Source: an uncultured Ruminococcus sp.
GTDB taxonomy: Bacteria > Bacillota > Clostridia > Oscillospirales > Ruminococcaceae
Assembly: GCA_900550695.1 (NCBI GenBank)
Contig: URTF01000034.1
Location: 1-22,190, forward strand
DNA length: 22,190 bases
Direction of reading: 5' to 3'
Each line of letters begins with the position of its first letter. Positions within the stretch are counted from its first letter, which is position 1. The notes beneath the pieces were generated by a model that was not told the DNA's origin, searched no databases, and worked only from the letters and a program-made list of their open reading frames with translations. Shown here piece by piece: positions 15,321 to 22,064 of the stretch. The position numbers and the translations under genes were made by a program.

Positions 15321-15812
15321 ATGAACACAAAAATCAAAAAAATAATTGTTATACTTACCTCCGTTATTACAGCTGTTATTATTTTGGGAACTATATTTTT
15401 GGGGATATTCGATAAGAAATACACCCTATATACACGCCCGATGCCGGGAGCAACGGCAATTGACGGCGAAAGCTATATTACCTTTGCCGATATTTACATT
15501 ACGAGCTTTTATACATTTTTCCTTCATTATAAAAATCCCGCAGATGTTCAGCTTAATTACGGCGCACTGGATATTGTGGACTATTATTCCGTGACCTGCG
15601 GTTTTGTTGGAAGCGGAACAAAGCTTGACTGTGATGTGGTTGAAACAAACAAAAATGAGGCTGTGCTTCATTACAGCGGCGTAGGCGTTGACAAGGACGG
15701 CGTGACAACCAATGTGGACGATTACTGGTCGGTCAATATGAATGATCTTTGGAACGGAAAATATACCAATGTTTCGATAATAGAATATTTGCAGGATCAA
15801 CATTCGCACTGA
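15321..15812 (+). CDS. small membrane-anchored extracytoplasmic protein
   Basis: This encodes 163 aa. A basic N-terminus (MNTKIKK) is followed by one hydrophobic segment (IIVILTSVITAVIILGTIFL, about 8-28), either a membrane anchor or an uncleaved signal. The remainder, about 130 residues, is beta-rich, acidic and faces outward, with cysteines in VTCGF and LDCDV. The start is chosen for AAAGGGGAAA just upstream; GTG at 15261 would add 20 residues but has a poor ribosome site. I do not recognise a family. It is the last gene of the island before a long non-coding stretch and may be a membrane partner or immunity-like protein for the exported products, which is inference only. Confidence 0.75.
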   Translation: MNTKIKKIIVILTSVITAVIILGTIFLGIFDKKYTLYTRPMPGATAIDGESYITFADIYITSFYTFFLHYKNPADVQLNYGALDIVDYYSVTCGFVGSGTKLDCDVVETNKNEAVLHYSGVGVDKDGVTTNVDDYWSVNMNDLWNGKYTNVSIIEYLQDQHSH

Positions 15813-15893
15813 TAAGCTCATCAAATCATATTGTCTTACAAATTTCTCTTCTCGAACATAACCCTATTCCCTCTCAAAGCGAACAAAGCGTGA

Positions 15894-15921
15894 CGTGAAC
15901 CGACCGCAGGGGCTTCCCTGC
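15894..15921 (+). repeat. 28-bp dyad-containing repeat, copy 1
   Basis: This matches 16011-16038 at 27 of 28 positions. Its second half, GCAGGGGCTTCCCTGC, is a perfect 6-bp stem with a GCTT loop. Upstream sequence (AGCGAA...) is also partly shared. From 15813 to 16105 I see no convincing gene, only these repeats. Confidence 0.8.
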
Positions 15922-16010
15922 AAGCTTTGCTATGTCCGTCATTCAAACAAATTTATTTCGCGGAAATCATTTTTTTCTTCCCAAAACGGGCGCAGCGAAG
16001 CGGAGCATAG

Positions 16011-16038
16011 CGTGAACCGCCCGCAGGGGCTTCCCTGC
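16011..16038 (+). repeat. 28-bp dyad-containing repeat, copy 2
   Basis: Second copy with one substitution (C for A at position 10), in the same orientation as copy 1 and 117 bases downstream of it. GTTTTC follows the stem, so this copy might also act as a weak terminator. Confidence 0.8.
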
Positions 16039-16105
16039 GTTTTCAGCTTTATTTCAGCTTATTTTCACAAAAGCAACACAAACATAGGTTATTATTATAA
16101 CCGTA

Positions 16106-16322
16106 GTCGGGAGGACGCACACACCGACCGGCTGCTTCCTTTCATAGCTTTTATTAAAAGCTTACGGTCATTCACCCCTGTGGTCGTAAGCAGCGGCCCG
16201 TTTGCCGCAGATAAGAGCATACTTCGGAATATTCTTACCCCGATATTCCGAGGATCCCCCAATAATCCTATATCATAATCTTTGCCCTCGTCCTTACCCC
16301 TGACGAGGGCGCTTTCTTTTTT
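16106..16322 (+). ncRNA. candidate structured small RNA of about 215 nt
   Basis: This intergenic stretch holds a chain of perfect stems: AGCTTTT/AAAAGCT (16146-16162), GCTTACG/CGTAAGC (16160-16191), GCGGC/GCCGC (16193-16208), CGGAATAT/ATATTCCG (16225-16250), then a strong terminator. The first two share bases and are mutually exclusive. The 5' end, GTCGGGAGGAC (16106-16116), can pair with the terminator region: AGGAC with GTCCT (16290-16294), GTC with GAC (16302-16304). A -10-like TATAAC at 16096-16101 would start a transcript near 16107, though the -35 is poor. No protein gene follows the terminator directly. The size recalls 6S or raiA RNA, but I cannot match it to a family, and it lacks the tmRNA tag sequence and the SRP GGAAG core. 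Confidence 0.5.
16284..16322 (+). terminator. intrinsic terminator of the candidate RNA
   Basis: A perfect 9-bp stem, GCCCTCGTC (16284-16292) with GACGAGGGC (16302-16310), is followed by GCTTTCTTTTTT. The T run is only on the plus strand. No convincing protein gene precedes it within 470 bases, which is the main reason to suspect an RNA gene. Confidence 0.85.
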
Positions 16323-16340
16323 ATGGAAAGGGTGAATTAA

Positions 16341-16371
16341 ATTCGGAATTCGGAATGCGGAATTCGGAATT
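16341..16371 (+). repeat. tandem heptamer array, CGGA flavour
   Basis: Four units (ATTCGGA, ATTCGGA, ATGCGGA, ATTCGGA) and ATT, followed by ATTTT. Same length and ending as 5947-5977. Confidence 0.85.
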
Positions 16372-16377
16372 ATTTTA

Positions 16378-16401
16378 ATGCGTAATTCGTAATGCGTAAT
16401 T
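16378..16401 (+). repeat. tandem heptamer array, CGTA flavour
   Basis: Three units (ATGCGTA, ATTCGTA, ATGCGTA) and ATT, six bases after the CGGA-flavour array. It resembles the array at 11124-11154, on the other side of the sigma/protease island. Confidence 0.85.
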
Positions 16402-16429
16402 ATTTTGCTCCGCAATTCCCCCAATTCCC

Positions 16430-16455
16430 GTAGGGGCGGATTCTATATCCGCCCG
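16430..16455 (+). repeat. short dyad repeat, copy 2
   Basis: 26 bp identical to 6009-6034 except one base. GGGCGGAT pairs perfectly with ATCCGCCC around TCTAT. From 16456 to 16555 I see no gene or further repeat. Confidence 0.8.
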
Positions 16456-16555
16456 ATGCAAGCCCTATATTTTAGGCAGATTTCCCGTCCCCTGCAACAA
16501 TCTATCAATAATCCCGAAAAAACGCTCCGCTCGTTGAATTACCTTGCCGATTTTA

Positions 16556-16584
16556 TTGACAAAACCGTGCAAAAGCGTTACAAT
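16556..16584 (+). promoter_or_regulatory. sigma-A promoter of the FAD dehydrogenase operon
   Basis: TTGACA at 16556-16561, exactly 17 nt, TACAAT at 16579-16584, 64 bases before the start codon of the first gene. Confidence 0.85.
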
Positions 16585-16648
16585 TATAATGGCTGAATAT
16601 GAGTTTTGACAAGCTTTTTCAGTGTTACAGTGAAAGGATAAATTTAAA

Positions 16649-18028
16649 ATGAGAAAAGATTATGACGTTGTTGTCATCGGTGCAGGCGCAGCAGGCGTTT
16701 TTATGGCTTACGAATTCGTTACACTAAAAACGAACGCAAAGGTCTGCATGATAGATTCGGGCAGACCTATCTCAAAGAGGATCTGCCCCATTGACGGCAA
16801 AAAGATAAAAAGCTGCGTCGGCTGCAAGCCCTGCTCGATAATGCACGGCTTCGGCGGCGCAGGCGGACTTTCCGACGGAAAATACAACATCACGAACAGC
16901 TTCGGCGGCGACCTTTATCAGCACGTCGGCGCAAAAGAGGCTATCGAGCTTATGGAGTATGTCGACAGCGTGAACCTGCGTATGGGCGGCGGCGATGCGA
17001 AGCTTTATTCGACCGTTTCCTCCGATGTAAAGTCGGAAGCTCTCAAATACGATCTTCACCTGCTCGATGCAAAGGTACGTCACCTCGGCACGGACAGAAA
17101 CCGTGATATTCTCCAGAACATCTATGATTACGTCCGCAACGATGTTGACATTATGTTTGAAACCGTTGCGGAAACTGTTGAAAAGGACGGCGACGGCTAC
17201 ATCGTCCGCACGAATGAGGACGATATCTACTGCAAGCAGGTAGTCATTGCGGCAGGACGTTCGGGTTCAAAGTGGATATCGGGCGTATGCGACAAATTCG
17301 GCATCAAAACACGAAGCAACCGTGTTGACATCGGCGTAAGAGTTGAACTCCCTGCGGCTGTTTTTGAGCATATCACAAAGCAGGTCTACGAGAGCAAGAT
17401 AGTTTACCGCACGAAGAAATACGGCGACCTTGTAAGAACCTTCTGCATGAATCCTTACGGTGAAGTCGTTGCCGAAAACACGAACGGCATAGTTACCGTA
17501 AACGGACACAGCTACTCGAACCCCGAGCTTCACACCGAAAACACGAACTTCGCTCTGCTCGTATCGAACAACTTCTCCGAGCCTTTCAAGGACAGCAATG
17601 CCTACGGCGAATCCATCGCAAGGCTTTCCAATATGCTTGGCGGAGGTATCCTTGTTCAGCGCTTCGGCGACCTTATCGCAGGAAGAAGGACCAACGAACA
17701 CCGTTTCAGTCAGATGTTCTTCAATCCAACGCTCAATGCAACTCCGGGCGATCTCAGCCTTGTTATCCCGAAGCGCCAGCTTGACGATATCATTGAAATG
17801 ATCTATGCGCTCGACAAAATCGCCCCCGGCACTGCCAATGACGACACTCTCCTCTACGGCGTTGAAGTTAAATTCTACAACTCCGTTGTAACGGTCGATG
17901 ACAACCTTGAAACCGAATCAAAGGGAATGTATGTCCTCGGTGACGGCTCGGGCGTTACACATTCACTTTCGCAGGCTTCGGCTTCGGGCGTTTATGCCGC
18001 AAGAATGATCGACAGGCTTTACAGGTGA
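16649..18028 (+). CDS. FAD-dependent dehydrogenase, COG2509 type
   Basis: This encodes a 459-aa cytosolic flavoprotein of normal length. The N-terminal dinucleotide fold starts YDVVVIGAGAAG (GxGxxG at 11-16). A cysteine-rich stretch follows (C46, C56, C59, C62), then HGFGGAGGLSDGKYN (66-80), which is characteristic of the COG2509 'FAD-dependent dehydrogenase' group. VVIAAGRSG is the second FAD-contacting motif, and the C-terminal YVLGDGSGVTHSLSQA closes the FAD site. The physiological substrate of the group is not established. AAAGGA just upstream supports the start. Seven bases separate it from the HAD gene, so it is the first gene of a three-gene operon ending in mnmA. Confidence 0.9.
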   Translation: MRKDYDVVVIGAGAAGVFMAYEFVTLKTNAKVCMIDSGRPISKRICPIDGKKIKSCVGCKPCSIMHGFGGAGGLSDGKYNITNSFGGDLYQHVGAKEAIELMEYVDSVNLRMGGGDAKLYSTVSSDVKSEALKYDLHLLDAKVRHLGTDRNRDILQNIYDYVRNDVDIMFETVAETVEKDGDGYIVRTNEDDIYCKQVVIAAGRSGSKWISGVCDKFGIKTRSNRVDIGVRVELPAAVFEHITKQVYESKIVYRTKKYGDLVRTFCMNPYGEVVAENTNGIVTVNGHSYSNPELHTENTNFALLVSNNFSEPFKDSNAYGESIARLSNMLGGGILVQRFGDLIAGRRTNEHRFSQMFFNPTLNATPGDLSLVIPKRQLDDIIEMIYALDKIAPGTANDDTLLYGVEVKFYNSVVTVDDNLETESKGMYVLGDGSGVTHSLSQASASGVYAARMIDRLYR

Positions 18029-18035
18029 AACTGAT

Positions 18036-18692
18036 ATGATGATAAAAGACCTCGGCGAAATCTCCGCTGTCATTTTCGATATGGACGGAACTATCCTCGA
18101 CAGCCTTGATATATGGGTGCAGTCGGATATCCAATTCATCACCGAACAGGGCTTTGAGTATGACAGCAGCGTTTCCGCACAGCTGAAAAAGCTCCACTTC
18201 CATTCGGCGTGTGACTTTTTAAAGGAGCATTACTCGCTTGTGATGTCACCCGAAGCTATCGGCGAGCGCATTATGCAGCTTGTCGAGCATGGCTATCTTC
18301 ACGAAGCGAAGCTCAAAGAGGGCGCAGCGGAATTCATCGGTAAGCTTGCCGAAAACGGCGTAAAAATGTGCGTTGCGACCTCGAACGAAAAGGGTCTTGC
18401 GCAGAGTTCGCTCCGAAACACGGGAATACTCGATAAAATGCAGTTCGTTCTCACCTCGGACGAGGTAGGCGAGGGAAAGGAGACCCCGAAGATATTTCTC
18501 GAAGCCGCAAAGATGCTCGGTGCCGATATCGCACACACGGTCGTTTTCGAGGATTCTTCCCACGCTCTCCACTCGGCGAAGCTCGGCGGATTTAAGACGG
18601 TCGGCATTTTTGAACAGCGTTTCCCCGATGAATTTGACGAGCTGAAAAAAGAAGCGGATATGACTATAAAAAGCTTTAAGGAATTGTTATAA
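18036..18692 (+). CDS. HAD superfamily hydrolase, beta-phosphoglucomutase-like
   Basis: This encodes 218 aa. Motif I FDMDGT holds the nucleophile D15 and general acid D17. Motif II is T115/S116 (VATSNEKG), motif III K148 (GKETPKIF), and motif IV E172/D173 (VFEDSSHAL). A helical cap lies between motifs I and II (about 25-90), as in subfamily I phosphatases and phosphoglucomutases. The likely reaction is phosphate hydrolysis of a small metabolite; the substrate cannot be told from sequence. The Shine-Dalgarno AGGTGA covers the stop of the preceding gene, and two ATG codons in a row (18036, 18039) make the start uncertain by one residue. The stop directly abuts the mnmA start. Confidence 0.9.
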   Translation: MMIKDLGEISAVIFDMDGTILDSLDIWVQSDIQFITEQGFEYDSSVSAQLKKLHFHSACDFLKEHYSLVMSPEAIGERIMQLVEHGYLHEAKLKEGAAEFIGKLAENGVKMCVATSNEKGLAQSSLRNTGILDKMQFVLTSDEVGEGKETPKIFLEAAKMLGADIAHTVVFEDSSHALHSAKLGGFKTVGIFEQRFPDEFDELKKEADMTIKSFKELL

Positions 18693-19769
18693 ATGGAACT
18701 TAAAAAAATTCTTGTAGGAATGAGCGGCGGCGTTGACAGCTCTGCTGCGGCGCTTATACTTAAACAGAAAGGCTATGAGGTTGACGGCTGTACGCTGAAG
18801 CTTTTTGATGGCGAAACAGATGAAGCCCCCGACGTTCGCACCTGCTGCTCCGTGACCGACGTTATGGACGCAAAGAGCGTATGCCGAAAGCTTGGCATCG
18901 AGCATTATGTTTTCAACTTCAAGGACCTGTTCCGTGAAAAGGTAATGGACGCTTTCGCCGAAAGCTATATCAACGGCGAAACGCCGAACCCCTGCATAAA
19001 CTGCAACCGCTATATAAAATTCGACAAAATGCTTGCAAGGGCTCGTGAGCTTGGCTATGACGGCATCGCAACGGGACATTATGCCCGTTCGGTCTATGAC
19101 GAAGCGAGCGGACGATACCTGCTCAAAAAGGCAGCAGACGAACGCAAGGATCAGACCTACGTTCTCTACAATATGACGCAGGAGCAGCTCGCACGCACGC
19201 TTTTTCCGCTCTGGAATATGGATAAGCCTGAGATACGTGCGCTTGCCGAGGCGAACGGTCTTGTCAATGCACGCAAGCCCGACAGTCAGGATATCTGCTT
19301 CGTCCCCGATGGAGATTATGCTTCGTTCATCGAACAGCACACGGGAAAGACCTTTCCGCAGGGCGATTTTATCGGCACGGACGGCGTAAAAATGGGAACT
19401 CACTCGGGTTATATCCATTACACGATAGGTCAGCGGAAGGGTCTTGGCGCAGCTTTCGGAAAACCCGTTTTTGTCTGCGGAAAAGACCCCGTTCTCAATA
19501 CCGTAACGCTCGGCGAAAGTTCCGACCTTATGAGCGATGTTGTCGAGGCTGACGATATTAACCTCATTTCCGTTCCCGAAATAAAGGGCGAAATGCGTAT
19601 CACGGCGAAAATCCGCTACAATATGCAGGCTGTCAGCGGAACTCTGACCGCAGTAGGCGACAGCAGGCTCCGTGTTAAGTTTGATACGCCCGTAAGAGCG
19701 GCGGCAAAGGGTCAGGCTCTCGTCATTTATGACGGCGACACCGTTGTCGGCGGCGGAAAGATAATATAA
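18693..19769 (+). CDS. mnmA: tRNA-specific 2-thiouridylase
   Basis: It thiolates U34 of Lys, Glu and Gln tRNAs, using ATP to adenylate the base and a persulfide sulfur donor. It encodes 358 aa, the usual length. The PP-loop is SGGVDSS (11-17). The catalytic cysteines are C101 (TPNPCINCNRYIKF) and C202 (SQDICFVPDGDY). GHYAR lies at 129-132, and the C-terminal part with HYTIGQRKGLG matches the family's central and beta-barrel domains. The start codon follows the previous stop with no gap; AAGGA at 18678-18682 is its ribosome site. No cysteine desulfurase gene is next to it in this window. Confidence 0.95.
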   Translation: MELKKILVGMSGGVDSSAAALILKQKGYEVDGCTLKLFDGETDEAPDVRTCCSVTDVMDAKSVCRKLGIEHYVFNFKDLFREKVMDAFAESYINGETPNPCINCNRYIKFDKMLARARELGYDGIATGHYARSVYDEASGRYLLKKAADERKDQTYVLYNMTQEQLARTLFPLWNMDKPEIRALAEANGLVNARKPDSQDICFVPDGDYASFIEQHTGKTFPQGDFIGTDGVKMGTHSGYIHYTIGQRKGLGAAFGKPVFVCGKDPVLNTVTLGESSDLMSDVVEADDINLISVPEIKGEMRITAKIRYNMQAVSGTLTAVGDSRLRVKFDTPVRAAAKGQALVIYDGDTVVGGGKII

Positions 19770-19824
19770 CCAATCCGATTTTTACCGCATAAAATAAAAT
19801 ATTACAAAATGGAGGTTTTTTGCT

Positions 19825-20328
19825 ATGTCCGAACTTAAAGAAATAAACATTTCCGAGCTTAAATTCAACCCTTGGGATAAAATTTCAAAGGAATGGTTTC
19901 TTATCACGAGCGGCGATGAAAAGGCTTTCAACACTATGACCGCAAGCTGGGGCTTTGTGGGCGAAATGTGGGGAAAGAACATCTTTGAAGCCGTTGTCCG
20001 CCACAACCGCCATACCTTTGGATTTATGGAGAAAAATGACCTTTTCACAGTAAGCTTTCTCCCTGCCGAACGCAAGGATGCGCTGAAATTCTGCGGCGCA
20101 CATTCGGGACGTGACTGCGACAAGGCTAAAGAAGCAGGACTTACACCCGTTTTCCTTGACGGAACGACAGCTTTCGGGGAAGCGGAGCTTGTTTTCGTCT
20201 GCAAAAAGGTATATTCGGCTGATTTCGACTTTGATAAAATTTCCGATGAGGACAAGACAAAGTGGTACTCGAAAGACCCCGTTCACCGTCAGTATTTCGG
20301 CGAAATTTTAAAGGTGTACACGAAATGA
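19825..20328 (+). CDS. flavin reductase-like, FMN-binding split-barrel protein
   Basis: This encodes 167 aa. The features MTASWGFVGEMW (about 39-50) and HTFGFMEKNDLFTVSFLP (about 63-80, partly quoted) are typical of the flavin reductase-like split barrel that binds FMN, and CGAHSGRDCDKA (about 91-102) is found in a clostridial subgroup. It probably transfers electrons between NAD(P)H and a flavin or an acceptor; the partner is unknown. GGAGG at 19811-19815 is 9 nt from the start. It overlaps the next gene as ATGA. No clear promoter is visible in the 55-base gap after mnmA, so it may be read through from the upstream operon. Confidence 0.88.
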   Translation: MSELKEINISELKFNPWDKISKEWFLITSGDEKAFNTMTASWGFVGEMWGKNIFEAVVRHNRHTFGFMEKNDLFTVSFLPAERKDALKFCGAHSGRDCDKAKEAGLTPVFLDGTTAFGEAELVFVCKKVYSADFDFDKISDEDKTKWYSKDPVHRQYFGEILKVYTK

Positions 20329-21116
20329 GCGGCAAGCAGAAAAAACTCATAATCATCAGCTCCGTCATTGCTGCGGTCATTGCGATCGCAGCAGGAGTAA
20401 TGACATATCTCTTCGATTATTATCCCGTTGACAGTGAGGCAGCAAAGGCTGCGAGCTCGGGTTACTGTTACGTTGTCGAATACGGCGATGATCTGAAAGC
20501 CTATGAGCCTGTCGGAGAAACAAATTACGGTCTTATTTTTTATCCGGGCGCAAAGGTCGAATACACGGCTTATGAGCCGCTTATGGAGTGGCTCGCAGGG
20601 GAGGGAGTTCTCTGCCTGCTTGTAAAAATGCCGTTCAATCTTGCGATATTTGACAAAAATGCGGCGTTCGGAATGAACAATATCTACCCCAACATTGAAC
20701 ACTGGTATATTGGCGGTCACTCGCTCGGCGGAGCAATGGCTGCGGACTTTGCAGCGGAAAACAGCGGCATTGAGGGCGTTGTCCTGCTTGCGGCGTTTCC
20801 GTCAAAAGACCTCAGCAATACCGATATGCGTGTTCTGTCGATATACGGTTCAAATGACGGCATCCTTGATATGAAAAGCTATGAAAGGGCAAAATCAAAG
20901 CTCCCGTCCGACTTCACCGAGCAGGTCATAGAGGGCGGAAACCACGCAGGCTTCGGCTTTTACGGCGAACAGTCCGGTGACGGAACAGCAGCGATAAGCA
21001 ATGGTCAGCAGATGGTCGCAGCCGCCGACTATATCTCGGATTTTATCCTTGGAAAGGCTGACACGGACAGTTCGGACACAGACGGTAACGGAACGGAGGA
21101 AAGCTTTGAAGGTTAA
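20325..21116 (+). CDS. membrane-anchored alpha/beta hydrolase
   Basis: This encodes 263 aa. An N-terminal basic patch and hydrophobic span (about 8-30) anchor it, and the catalytic part faces outward. The alpha/beta hydrolase triad is visible: S133 in GGHSLGG, D178 in GSNDGI and H207 in GGNHAGFG. LIFYPGAKVEYTAYEPL (about 70-86) matches the oxyanion-loop region of the small alpha/beta-hydrolase family often labelled Abhydrolase_5. The tail is acidic (DTDSSDTDGNGTEESFEG). The start overlaps the preceding stop (ATGA, 20325-20328), and its own stop lies inside the next gene. The likely activity is ester hydrolysis; the substrate is unknown. The link to the adjacent substrate-binding lipoprotein may mean chelate processing, which is inference. 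Confidence 0.87.
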   Translation: MSGKQKKLIIISSVIAAVIAIAAGVMTYLFDYYPVDSEAAKAASSGYCYVVEYGDDLKAYEPVGETNYGLIFYPGAKVEYTAYEPLMEWLAGEGVLCLLVKMPFNLAIFDKNAAFGMNNIYPNIEHWYIGGHSLGGAMAADFAAENSGIEGVVLLAAFPSKDLSNTDMRVLSIYGSNDGILDMKSYERAKSKLPSDFTEQVIEGGNHAGFGFYGEQSGDGTAAISNGQQMVAAADYISDFILGKADTDSSDTDGNGTEESFEG

Positions 21117-22029
21117 ATTTTTCACGATGCTGCTTGCGGCGGTTTTCACAATGACTGCGTTCGCAGGCTGCACACAGGTCGAGGAGGCTGTCCCCGAAGT
21201 AACGGAGGTCACGGTCGAAGAAGTCCAGCCTTACCCCGTGACGATAGGTTCTCTCGTTTTCAACGCTGCACCCGAAACGGTCGGTTCGCTTTCGCCTGCG
21301 ATAACGGATATGATCGCAGAGCTTGGCTTCTCGGACAAGCTTGTCGGCGTGAGCAGCTATTGCAGCTTTGAAGGAATGTCATCATCGCTCGCCGACCTCG
21401 GTTCATCGGCGAACCCTGACGTTGATGCGATAATAAAGGCTGCACCGACACTGCTGATATCGCACAGTCCTATTGCGAAAAAAGATATCACCTCTATCGA
21501 AAGCGCAGGCACAAGGGTACTTATAATCCCTGCGCCGTCATCGGTGGACGGGCTTTATGACCTTTACCACGACATTTACCGTGTTTTCTGCGGCAATGAT
21601 GAAAACGAAGACACGGCGGTCTCGTCCTGCTTTGAAAAGCTTGAAAGATCGTTTGCAAACTATGACGGAGTGCTTGAAAATTACGTTTATATAATGTCCT
21701 CGAAGCTTGCGTTCGCATCGGACAGCAGCTTCGGCGGTGACTTTTTCTCCCACCTCGGAAAAAATGCCGCTGCGGGGGAAGAGGGCATCTCACTGACGAA
21801 AGAGCGGCTTTTGGAGCTTGACCCCGAGTATATCATCATCCCGTCGGGAATGAAAAAGTCCCGACTTCCCGAGGAGCTTTCGGCGGTGAAAAACGGCAGG
21901 ATCATTCGCCTTGACAAGGAAACGGAGCAGCTTTTGGAGCGTCCGACATCGGAAGTCTATAAGGCTGCGGATTTTGTTGCGGCGGCGGTAAAGGCGCTTG
22001 ACGAACCCGAACAGACGGACGGGGAATGA
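21106..22029 (+). CDS. ABC transporter substrate-binding lipoprotein (BtuF/FepB-like)
   Basis: This encodes 307 aa. The TTG at 21106 is chosen as start: GGAGG at 21095-21099 lies 6 nt upstream, and the product then begins MKVKFFTMLL with a lipoprotein signal ending AFAGC (lipidated C22). After an acidic linker, the protein has two lobes of the periplasmic-binding PF01497 type: PAITDMIAELGFSDKLVGVSSYC, then NPDVDAIIKAAPTLLIS and LLELDPEYIIIPSG (motifs partly quoted). This class binds ferric siderophores, cobalamin or heme. The next gene should be the FecCD-type permease, and indeed an ATG overlaps the stop, but that frame ends after 12 codons. The gene overlaps the hydrolase by 11 bases. Confidence 0.9.
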   Translation: MKVKFFTMLLAAVFTMTAFAGCTQVEEAVPEVTEVTVEEVQPYPVTIGSLVFNAAPETVGSLSPAITDMIAELGFSDKLVGVSSYCSFEGMSSSLADLGSSANPDVDAIIKAAPTLLISHSPIAKKDITSIESAGTRVLIIPAPSSVDGLYDLYHDIYRVFCGNDENEDTAVSSCFEKLERSFANYDGVLENYVYIMSSKLAFASDSSFGGDFFSHLGKNAAAGEEGISLTKERLLELDPEYIIIPSGMKKSRLPEELSAVKNGRIIRLDKETEQLLERPTSEVYKAADFVAAAVKALDEPEQTDGE

Positions 22030-22064
22030 TGAAACTTTCGCAGCTGCGCCGATTTTGTCTATAG
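22026..22064 (+). pseudogene. 5' remnant of a likely ABC permease gene
   Basis: A coupled start (ATGATG overlapping the previous TGA) leads to only MMKLSQLRRFCL before TAG at 22062-22064. The basic start and position are those expected of a FecCD-type permease following its binding protein. The sequence changes character at about 22059, as if something had been inserted. The permease identity is inferred from context. Confidence 0.4.

Noticed and set aside
15895..16278. Plus-strand open frame (127 codons) and minus-strand frame 16095-16424 across the candidate RNA
   Set aside because: Both run through the 28-bp repeats, hairpins or heptamer arrays, lack ribosome sites and have no protein-like pattern. 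An RNA with a terminator fits better.
16585..16590. TATAAT as the -10 of the FAD dehydrogenase promoter
   Set aside because: It is 23 bases from TTGACA. TACAAT at 16579-16584 has the exact 17-base spacing.
18687..19418. Minus-strand open frame of 243 codons opposite mnmA
   Set aside because: mnmA motifs occupy the plus strand; the reverse frame has no recognisable features.
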